The notes beneath the pieces are model-generated. The model made no database searches. It saw only the letters and a program-made list of their open reading frames with translations, and was not told where the DNA came from. From Ligustrum vulgare (lineage: Eukaryota > Streptophyta > Magnoliopsida > Lamiales > Oleaceae), in contig OY743180.1 in assembly GCA_963555705.1 (NCBI GenBank), positions 41,200,129 to 41,264,128 of the forward strand: a stretch of 64,000 bases of DNA. Reading direction: 5' to 3'. The position numbers were made by a program, and so were the translations under genes. Below are positions 56,303-64,000 of the stretch, piece by piece (within the stretch, counting starts at the first letter, position 1; the number at the start of each line of letters is the position of its first letter).

Positions 56303-56878
56303 GTGATTGATGGGGGAAGTTGTAGAAACATAGTTAGTACTCTTTTGGTTGAAAAATTGGGGTTGCCTAAAATGAAACATCATAATCCTTACAAATTGCA
56401 GTGGTTGACCGAGTTGAGGGAAATTAAGGTGAACAGGCAGGTTAAGGTTAAGTTTTCTATTGGGGTTACAAGGATGAGGTTGTTTGTGATGTGGTGTCTA
56501 TGCATATTGGGCATATTTTGTTGGGAAGGCCGTGGCTAAATGATAGGAGGGTGTTACATGATGGGTTTAAAAATCAGTATTCATTTATGGAGGGTGAAAA
56601 GAAAATTATTCTTACTCCTTTGTCACTTAAGGAGGTCCAAGAGGATCATCTGAAAATAAAAAGTGAGTTTGAAGAGAAAAATGAGAGAGCTGAGGCCATG
56701 ACCTCATAAAAAGGAGATGCAGTGAAAAATGAGAAAATGAGAGTTGAGACAACGACCTTAGAAAAAAGGGAGCATGAGTGCAAAGCGAAAAAGAAAAGAG
56801 AGTTCACCCATAAAATAAGCTTTTTTACACAAAGGTTAATGTATAAAAAATCAATCCTTGCACTAGGCCATGAGGTGT
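56303..56878 (+). pseudogene. Retropepsin-like protease fragment of a plus-strand gypsy pol
   Basis: The fragment begins VIDGGSCRNIVSTLLVEKLG, the active-site region of plant Ty3-gypsy aspartic proteases, in which DGGS is usual for this group. It continues YKLQWLTELREIKVNRQV and, after a one-base frameshift near 56465-56470, HIGHILLGRPW, the conserved C-terminal block of retropepsins. A Lys/Glu-rich linker follows with a stop at 56707-56709, ending about 56878 before reverse transcriptase would start. Both ends abut gypsy LTR sequence on the other strand (54767-56302 and 56879-57160). The fragment is therefore what remains of an older element into which the minus-strand element inserted. Confidence 0.85.
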
Positions 56879-57160
56879 TTTAGATTACTATTCCTTAACC
56901 GGAACTAGACAATCAATTTGAATTTTATTTTGAAAATTAAACTAAAGATTAAACTAAAAAGCGAGAAAATCTGACTTTAAAACTTACGAAAACAAGCTCG
57001 TTAGAATTATGAATCCATTTTGACTCTATCATCCATATTTTAATCAAATCATTTAAATACAATTCATTAGTTTTGAAAATTCGTGTTCTTAAAGTTATTT
57101 AAGTCCCCTTTCGAGCGAAATATAAAAACATTTTTCTAAATGCAAATTGACTATATTTGA
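56879..57160 (-). repeat. Gypsy LTR fragment (third copy)
   Basis: Diverged match to 17277-17520: 'ttttagattac', 'taaccggaacta', 'aattaaactaaagattaaac', 'gaatccattttgactc' and 'ccctttcgagcgaaa'. The primer-proximal 95 bp and the outer half are missing. Confidence 0.6.
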
Positions 57161-58511
57161 GAAGCGCGGCCAAATTTTTCTTTTAATTTCAAGTTCTGAT
57201 GTCAACACGTGACGCATGGTAACTTACGAAAATACTTTTAACTTTCTTTTCATAAATCAGTGACGCAAAAGATGTCACTGAACTGAGATTTCAAAATCAC
57301 AGTACTTTAAAATAAAATTCATTCATTTAAAAAGTAATTTTAAAATATTTAATTTAAGATCTTGACTTTAAAATCTTTTAGATAAAAATTAACCATAATA
57401 AATGGTGAGTTTGGCAATATTAAACACAAGACCTTATTCAATGAGTCCACAACTAATAGGTCGTCACCTAGCGCAGCACTATCTGTCTCACCTCTTAAGA
57501 TCCTCGCCAATTCCCCTTTTCAATTCTATTATTATATGAAATATTAAATATATCGTGGAATGAGCATACACTTGCCCAGTGAGTGGAATAGGGTGCCCTG
57601 TGCTATTGCATGTAGACAAGTCGACCTGACATATTCAAAATTCGTGCAAGCTTTACTTATTAAACCAATCAACTCTTTATTCTCATTAAGTCATATTTTC
57701 AGTCAAGCCATATATCTAAATCAAGTCCAGTCCTAAGTCAATTTCAAGTCAAGTCAATTTAGAATATATGTATTTCGAGTTATATCCAGTCCCGTCAAGT
57801 CAGTTTCACATATTCTAGTCATGCCAACTTCATATATTTAACATCAATGTAAATTCATGTCTTACATATTTAAACCAGTTAATTCCTATACTCAAGTTAT
57901 ATAATCAAGACAAGACAAGACATATATTCCAGTTGAGGTCAAATTAATGTATTCAAGTTCATATAATCATGACTGGTGCAAATGTGTATCTTTTCAAGAG
58001 ATAATGACTTTTAATGGTGCCCATATTACAAATCAACTATTATCCCGAGCGCGCACAAGCAGGGAATGTAATCACAAGTTCAAGAACGAAGTTTATTTCA
58101 CGAGTTCTTTTACAAGCTTGGTTTCTATACCACGAGTTTCACCGTTTCAAGCAGGGAGCCGAGATCCTGAAATTCATTAACAAGCGTAACCACATCGTGA
58201 TCCAATTACTGGACTTCGTGGCACGTATATCAAGATAAACTTCATAGGTATGTTAACAAGCGGGATAGAGTATGACTGTAATATCATGCAAGAAGTTCTT
58301 TCTATGCAAGATATAAGGAAAAACATGAAAATCCTTTTAATGCAATGTTTAATAAAAACATATCACGAAATAACATTTAAGATCAAGTACAAGTGCTACA
58401 TCATTTAAAACAAGTGCAAGTATTATCTACAATTTGTATAAATAGCTGGAATAAAGATTATTCATGAAGTATCATACTATTCAAATAATACTGATTCAAG
58501 TATCAGGTTTA
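57161..58511. other. Degenerate DNA, possibly old LTR sequence
   Basis: No gene. The stretch 57430-57640 ('cacttgcccagtgagtggaa') and the many 'caagtca' strings at 57690-57830 have the style of a minus-strand gypsy LTR, but I cannot find its partner. ORFs at 57947-58238 match nothing I know. Confidence 0.35.
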
Positions 58512-58556
58512 TATGTATCGATACATGCTCAATGTATGAGCATGTATCGATACATA
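58512..58556. repeat. Perfect 20-bp inverted repeat with 5-nt loop
   Basis: Arm TATGTATCGATACATGCTCA (58512-58531), loop ATGTA, and an exactly complementary arm (58537-58556). Each arm itself contains the palindrome TGTATCGATACA. A degenerate copy of the motif ('caatgtatagatacatatag') follows at about 58583. Confidence 0.9.
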
Positions 58557-61464
58557 AAAGATAACAGAAACATTTTAAAACTTCAATGTATAGATACATA
58601 TAGTAAACTTACTTTTCTTTTACTATTATCATTTTTTCTAAGTTAATGAACTTAATAACACATCAATAAGAATAAGGTTCATTCCAGATATCCAATTAAT
58701 ACAAGTTAACTGTGTTATCATTATTTTATGATAATCAAACAATTCAAGTAATATAATATTAATGATGATCAATCTCATTAGTCATTATTTTACTCTAAAC
58801 AAGTAGATAGCAATATTCAATAGCTATTAATGTTACGACAAGATTTGCAATATTATAATAACACTATTGAAGTCAAATATGGAATACTTATAACGAGACC
58901 CTATCAAACTTATATCAAGTAAATAAATAAGCATATTCCACTCACCTCTGTCCAGAAGTGTTTAAAACGAAGTTCTGTACTTTCTGCTTATTAATGTATC
59001 AATAGTTCATGAATCATGTATGATACAATGCAGTCAGTTTAGCACTATCAACTGGCTTTCTGAGATTTTCTCCAGGGTTTTAACTATTTATTCGAACAGA
59101 ATCTCATTTTAGGATATGAAGATCATGTTATTATATTAACGTGTCTTAATCCTAATACAATATTCGAACACAATCCTAACCTTGAAAATTTATAGTCTTT
59201 TAAACAAGGGGAGGAGAAATTATTTTAACTAACGAATTCCTTTAATTTTGGTTTTGTGTATTCCTTCATTTTACATGGCTATTTATAGATTTGATTGGCT
59301 GCAAAGAGAAGAACAAAAATCGGTCGTAGGAGATTATTGGAATAAAATACGAATTGATTCATCCATCCCAAAGCTGGAGGTGGAGATGCATACTTAAAGA
59401 CCAAGAAGCACGTGTAGTGGCCACATTAGATGACTCATAAAGGCTATAAGTAGTAGTGGCAAACCTATAGTCCACCTCATGCATGGGACGTTAACAAAAT
59501 TCAGCTTGCAGGGCCATTTTTGAGTTCATATTTGAGACGATGGAATTTTTAAAAATGTCTAATTCCACGTTAATCACAAAAGTTGTGTCTAAACTTGATA
59601 GTTTTTGCAAAAATATTTAAATTTGGGTGTAATTTAACTATCTTACCCTTAATGAAACATAATTTTGAAAAAAAAATTATCAACATATTGTGGAATCTAT
59701 TTGCCATACAAGAAATTTCATTAGAATGTATTATTATCAAATTTTTGTTTTCATTGAGAACTTGCTTTTACTTATTTTGCATTATCTTAAAAAAAGGAGA
59801 AAAATACTAGATAAATAGTTGAACTAATTTTTAAAATTATTAAAGTATTGTTGTCAATATTATGATCATTGTATTGTGTTATTCTCAAATCATATCACTT
59901 TTTTTAATCATTTATATTAGTAATATGAGGTTGTTTTGTTTTGAATATGTCATTAATGGTGGATATGAAATGATTCTAAAAAATGGTAGTTGAAGAAGAT
60001 GAGATATGCAAGTGTTGAGGGAATTTCAATACGTCATTCTCGATATTTATAATATCAAGAAAGACATTTAAAATGTTGTTCTAGACAGTTTTAAAATGTC
60101 GAGATTGTGGGTAATGAACTAAAAAATGATAATCGTTTGAAACACCTTCTTCTAAATAGTTTTTTTGTGTCCGCTTATTTCTTGTAGCTTATCATAGTAT
60201 TGTTCCTAGCATCTAGATATGGCAGATATAATAAGGTTTGTTGTCTCGCACGGTGGAACTTTTCTCAACATTGATGACAATTGAAAGTGGTTTGGCAATC
60301 GAACAACGTCCATTGTTGTTCGAAGTGACGTATACTTTACATTTCAGATTACCTAAATCCTTCTTTTTTGTTTGAACTATACTGTTATGTCAATAAAAAA
60401 TTAATTACCTAGTATTGAACCACTAAGGTTTAAGGTAAAAGTATACATTTTTTTTCTTCACCATATGTTTTGAATAGCTTCAATTGATACATATAGGATA
60501 AGTCAAGAATCGAACATAATATTGCAACTAAAAATGATTGGTTAGTCAATGTGAAAGAGAAATAAAATCTAGACATTCATTACAGTTCTCGACATTTTCA
60601 CATGTCATTCTTGACATTTGAGACTTGTTTTTTTAGACACTTGACATTTCAAATGTAAACTCGAAATAACTTGTGGATAATATATTGTACCCAATCTGAT
60701 TGACATTTGTACTAGTTTAATATATAGAGTAAATTATGTGTTAAATTCTCATCGGTTCACTCAAAATAAAATATTATAGTCAACACTTTGTACCCAATAT
60801 GGAATTTGAAAATTGTAGTAAGGGCATTTTAGTCACACAAAAAAAAGGAAAATGGACATCACTAAAAATTTGGAAATTTTTGCAATCAACAATGTAAAAA
60901 TGGACATTTTATGTAATTTCCTCTTTGAGATATCAAACGATGTCAAAATCTTGAGTTCTTGGTACCATTTCGAAGTACTCAAAAGTAATTTCTCGTAATT
61001 TTTACGGCCCAAGAAACAAATAACAAAGGAGGAAGTTTTGGCCTTCCGAAGTTGGCCACTCAAAATAGTTTTCGGGTTAACCGTTTTTACCGTCCTAACT
61101 TTAAAAATTCATTGAGGGCTATCCGTTGGTCGGAATGACAAACCATTTTCATAGTCTCGAATTTCACTTCAAGAACTTGCTCGTACGTATACGACATGTA
61201 ATCAAATGAGATCGGGAGTAGTAGAAAAAGTCTCGAACAAATGGACACTTAAATATATTTTTGACGTAACTTTTTTTATTTAATATTTTCGTTTCTCTTT
61301 CGTTTAAACACGTTTTTCTTTCTTCACACTTCAAAATAATTACATAAATTATAAAATACTTTTATTGTCATAAGGGACAATAAAGGATGTCAAAATTTTT
61401 GGATCATTACAATAATTCTATGAAAATTAAACATATAGAAAAACATTAAAGGATCTATGAACAC
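58557..61464. other. Unassigned AT-rich DNA
   Basis: About 2.9 kb without a gene I can support. GTCGAGA/TTCTCGAC-type strings at 60040, 60110 and 60590 ('atgtcgagattg', 'ttctcgacattttc') hint at a decayed element with inverted ends, but the arms cannot be traced. ORFs here lack any recognisable domain. Confidence 0.4.
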
Positions 61465-61912
61465 TTTCAATGATAACACAAAGTATAGGGATATATTTCT
61501 ATCCCCTATTGGACTTTGCGGTAATTAACACAAGTCTAATAATCTTCTACTATTTTGAACATAGAAAACTATCATCATAATCAAACAATAATTGGCCAAA
61601 GAATTGCATGATAATTTAAAGCACATGTCAATTGCATCAAAATCATAAATTGCATGAAATAAATAATAGATTAAAATATGGATTCAAAAAGTCAAAACTT
61701 CATCATAGTTTTAACACTACGAACCTAGCCTAGATACATAATTGAAAATAATTCGCAAGAAGAATGGATAGATGGCATCCTATTCATGTTCTTAATCATT
61801 GGTCTTCAATAGTTCCTTCGATGTTGCATGGATTCCTCAACAATTGGGCAACATTTTGGTATATAATCAAGCATGTTGGGAACCCCTAATTTCATGTCTC
61901 AAGTCATGTATA
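61465..61912 (-). repeat. Gypsy LTR fragment (fourth copy), cut at its TATA box
   Basis: Matches the split LTR: 61472-61540 with 17615-17690 ('ggactttg', 'tctaattaa'-like), and 61700-61910 with 1690-1910 ('aacctagcctagata', 'ttgcatggattcctcaacaa', 'cctctaatttc'-like). It stops at 'gtcatgta', where the array unit reads 'gtcatgtatttatag', i.e. inside the TATA region, and Cassandra sequence follows. Confidence 0.75.
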
Positions 61913-62101
61913 TAGAAACTCCACAGTTAAGCGTACTTGGCTTGGAGCAATTCTGGGATGGGTGACCTCCTGGGAAGTTTTCTCGGGGAGCGTGCGAGTG
62001 AGGACAAAGTATGCTGAAAAGACTCGTGTTGGTACAGTGGGGATAGTACGCCGTCATCTAACGACCGGGACAGCCCGTTAAGTGGGACCCAGGTCGTTAC
62101 A
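61913..62101 (+). repeat. Truncated left LTR of Cassandra
   Basis: Begins at TAGAAACTCC, inside the 5S-like domain, and ends GGTCGTTACA. The pol III internal promoter boxes remain, but the 5' part of the 5S-like sequence is gone. Three bases (TAG) at the break could belong to either side, suggesting microhomology. Confidence 0.9.
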
Positions 62102-62103
62102 AA

Positions 62104-62115
62104 TGGTATCAGAGC
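62104..62115 (+). promoter_or_regulatory. Primer-binding site of Cassandra (initiator tRNA-Met)
   Basis: TGGTATCAGAGC, two bases after the left LTR; intact. Confidence 0.92.
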
Positions 62116-62250
62116 CGGCAGCCAGCCTGAAATCAGGAACTAAGTGCTACGCCATAGGGCGGGAACCACCTCTAGAATCTCAACGCCTGGCAACAGATCC
62201 TCAAATGGGTTAAGCACGACGAGGACGTCGTTAGTCTAACAAGGGATGAT

Positions 62251-62527
62251 TGTAATACCCCGACTAAGAAAGCTTAAAAGAGATGATAGGTACTACTCAT
62301 ACCAACAAGGTGCACCTTCTTTTCCGGAAGTCCATCATTAGAAACTCCACAGTTAAGCGTGCTTGGCTTGGAGCAATTCTGGGATGGGTGACCTCCTGAG
62401 AAGTTTTCTCGGGGAGCATGCGAGTGAGGACAAAGTATGCTGAAAAGACTCGTGTTGGTACAGTGGGGACAGTACGCCGTCATCTAATGACCGGGACAGC
62501 CCGTTAAGTGGGACCCGGGTCGTTACA
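62251..62527 (+). repeat. Complete right LTR of Cassandra
   Basis: Starts TGTAATACCCCGACTAAG and ends CCCGGGTCGTTACA; preceded by the purine-rich 'aagggatgat'. The 5S-like domain spans about 62285-62412. Confidence 0.93.
62351..62396 (+). promoter_or_regulatory. 5S-type internal pol III promoter in Cassandra LTR
   Basis: A-box-like AGTTAAGCGTGCTTGG (62351-62366) and the intermediate element plus C box GGGATGGGTGACCTCC (62381-62396) match plant 5S rRNA genes in sequence and order. One base after the C box differs from 5S and from the left LTR (CCTGAG versus CCTGGG). Promoter use in this copy is inferred. Confidence 0.75.
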
Positions 62528-62771
62528 AGTACACTTGATTTTTTTTCATTACAACCAACTTCATTGCAAGTTCACTAAGGCCTCGCAATTCTAACTCCTT
62601 GCTAGATCCTATATCAACAATATAGTTTCAAATCTGATCAGCAAGTGCCATAAACTGTACTTATGAAAATTCTTCAGGATAATGCTTAGCAAGACTAATA
62701 GTTTCTCCAAAAGCATAAAATGAACCATCAAGACATAAACATGCGTAACAAAGAAGCAATTCTGTACTTAC
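62528..62771 (-). pseudogene. hAT-family (ZMYM1-like) transposase fragment
   Basis: Read from 62771 downward in one frame: STELLLCYACLCLDGSFYAF, then GETISLAKHYPEEFS, a TAA, FMALADQI, a TGA, NYIVDIGSSKELELRGLSEL and AMKLVVMKKN. This is the region just before the dimerisation domain of plant TTF/ZMYM1-like hAT proteins. It aligns with the relic at 31579-31790 (CVGCLCPNDLFCAFDKR, LEDYILDMRIDEDF). The fragment ends exactly where Cassandra ends (62527) and where a gypsy LTR begins (62772), so both flanks are breakpoints. Two in-frame stops; not functional. Confidence 0.8.
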
Positions 62772-64000
62772 TGATAAGTGCATTTATACACTTACCTATA
62801 TGTCTAAATTACAATGTTATATTGTCATTTTTTGAATAAATTCTACTTAATGGTCTATTACTTGTCCATATTTCAGAAATCATCCCAGAATCATGTGAAT
62901 GAAGCAATTAATGGAGAATATAAGCTTTTGGACGACATTTGGAGTTAAAAACTTAAAACTGGACAAAATAGATGTTGATGACTTAATCGGGAAAGCAAAG
63001 AAAAGCAAATGCAAATTAGCAATGATCAAGGACTTAATTGAGGTTTGGAAGAAGAATTGAAGAGATTTTGAGATTTGAGGATAAAGAGTTGCAAATCAAA
63101 AGATGAAGGACTCATGGTAAATAATACATAAGGGACCTACTTAAACACATTTGAAAGATGAAAAATCTAAAGTATTCAACTGCGCGGCCACGCCTACCCT
63201 ACTAGGTAGTCGAGCATTCAAACATCAACTCAACAAATTCGGTTCAGATTGGCCTGGGCGGTGACCAACTCTATAACTGCGCGGCCACGTGGTTATCCGG
63301 CCCAGCGTGAAGTTAGGCCCATACGCAGATTTTTGTCTTATTTTGCCTAGATTCCTTGAAAACCTATATATTCAATTGTTCATGCATGAAGAAAGGACCT
63401 TTGCATACACATTCAAGAATCAAATTTCATTATGAGGCAAAGACGTGAGGATTGAAGATCAACATATGGAAACTACATCTTGGTGCAAGATTTCTTTTAC
63501 TTGTTGAATTCTATAAACTCATGATAATTACTTTTATTATTTGTTGTGTTTTGAATTCCAATACCATGACCAACAAATTTTCTGCTTGGGATTAGCGATG
63601 TAGCATAGTTTTACGCCTTTATTAATTACATTGTTCAAGTTTTACGTATATGTTGCATGTGTTGGTTTTGTTCTATGTTTAATGCGTGAATTAATTGGCC
63701 ACTAATTCATTGATTTTATGGTTTATTTTCATAAGCCGAGAGGTGAGCTAACAAACTATATCTAGGAATAGAACCCGGTAATTGAATGAATGATAGAGAT
63801 ATACATTTATTGTTATCATGATCTATTTTTGAGTTCTTGTGTTTAATGCACCTAATCATTATGACCTGCTGTCTAGAAACACGATTGGCTAATTGGTAGA
63901 GTTGATTTAAACTTGAGAGAGGAATTTCACATGCATCAGTGAACTCGATCGATTGCATTATTAGGATTAAAACTTGAATAGTGAAATTAAAGGTATTAAC
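62772..64000 (+). repeat. Gypsy-type LTR start, plus strand, running off the window
   Basis: Begins TGATAAGTGCATTTATACAC, the terminal sequence shared with the minus-strand LTRs. The first 120 bases align with the 56302 LTR ('tatgtctaaatta', 'ttatattgtc', 'tatttcagaaat'). 'actgcgcggccacg' occurs twice (63179 and 63275), echoing the GC-rich patch of the array LTR. The short ORF at 63716-63958 (minus) is not supported as a gene. Confidence 0.75.

Larger units (their letters stand above)
61913..62527 (+). mobile_element. Cassandra TRIM retrotransposon, 5'-truncated
   Basis: Cassandra elements are small non-autonomous LTR elements whose LTRs carry a 5S rRNA-like, RNA polymerase III promoter domain. 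Here: left LTR remnant 61913-62101 (189 bp), primer site 62104-62115, internal region to 62250 (about 150 bp, no coding), right LTR 62251-62527 (277 bp). The left LTR lacks exactly the first 88 bp of the right one. The two LTRs differ at six of 189 shared positions, all transitions (about 3%). The 5S similarity is clear in AGTTAAGCG, GGATGGGTGACCTCC and surrounding strings. The right end abuts an hAT fragment; the left end abuts a gypsy LTR fragment. Confidence 0.94.

Noticed and set aside
60040..60620. CACTA-like element suggested by GTCGAGA strings
   Set aside because: No CACTA terminus, no 3-bp duplication and no continuous inverted arms could be traced.
61913..62440. Functional 5S rRNA genes
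   Set aside because: The 5S-like sequence is diverged, and sits in terminal repeats with a primer-binding site and Cassandra internal sequence between them.

Overview
The window looks like intergenic heterochromatin of a flowering plant, probably a eudicot with a mid-sized or large genome; I cannot name the species. It is AT-rich, carries no chain of ordinary genes, and is almost filled with transposable elements (TEs) nested in one another. The plant assignment rests on the families present: a Tekay/Del-type Ty3-gypsy element, a Sirevirus-type Ty1-copia element, Athila/Tat-type gypsy elements with a tRNA-Asp primer site, a Cassandra TRIM carrying a 5S rRNA-like domain, hAT and Stowaway-like MITEs, and Helitron-like ends.

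Region 1 (1-28,760) is one minus-strand gypsy-type element and its debris. From 1 to 15,366 there is a head-to-tail array of an exactly 2,744-bp unit (5.6 copies, running off the left edge). The unit is the element's non-coding 3' region joined to about 812 bp of its own LTR, including the LTR TATA box. The array runs directly into the rest of the element: non-coding DNA, a broken gag (16,441-17,013), a tRNA-Asp primer-binding site (17,164-17,181) and the 5' LTR. That LTR is split by a young 9.2-kb Tekay-like element (17,729-26,944; LTRs about 1.2% different; 5-bp target duplication ATAAT). An inverted fragment of the same 3' region follows at 27,855-28,760.

Region 2 (29,000-42,500) is a DNA-transposon patchwork. 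It holds a GGT-rich, quadruplex-prone tract, a degenerate TGTGACC array, an internally deleted hAT transposase relic, a long inverted-repeat element, two Helitron-like 3' ends, four MITEs or MITE-like elements (one with a clear 8-bp duplication), a 116-bp tandem repeat, a diverged inverted-repeat element and microsatellites. The one plausible ordinary gene is a 65-codon ORF at 36,152-36,349 with a well-placed TATA box.

Region 3 (42,500-57,160) is a second, shrunken gypsy element on the minus strand: 3' region, gag remnant, primer site and 5' LTR. It is split by a 10.2-kb minus-strand Sirevirus (43,464-53,642; 5-bp duplication ACAAC) whose gag-pol can be followed end to end but has many stops and altered catalytic residues. 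At its right edge the gypsy LTR abuts a plus-strand gypsy protease fragment.

Region 4 (57,160-64,000) holds degenerate DNA with a perfect 20-bp hairpin, another gypsy LTR fragment, a 5'-truncated Cassandra TRIM, a minus-strand hAT transposase fragment and the start of a plus-strand gypsy LTR that leaves the window.

The strongest candidate for something unusual is the 2,744-bp array: an LTR promoter and 3' region amplified in tandem inside a TE, with no indel visible between copies.
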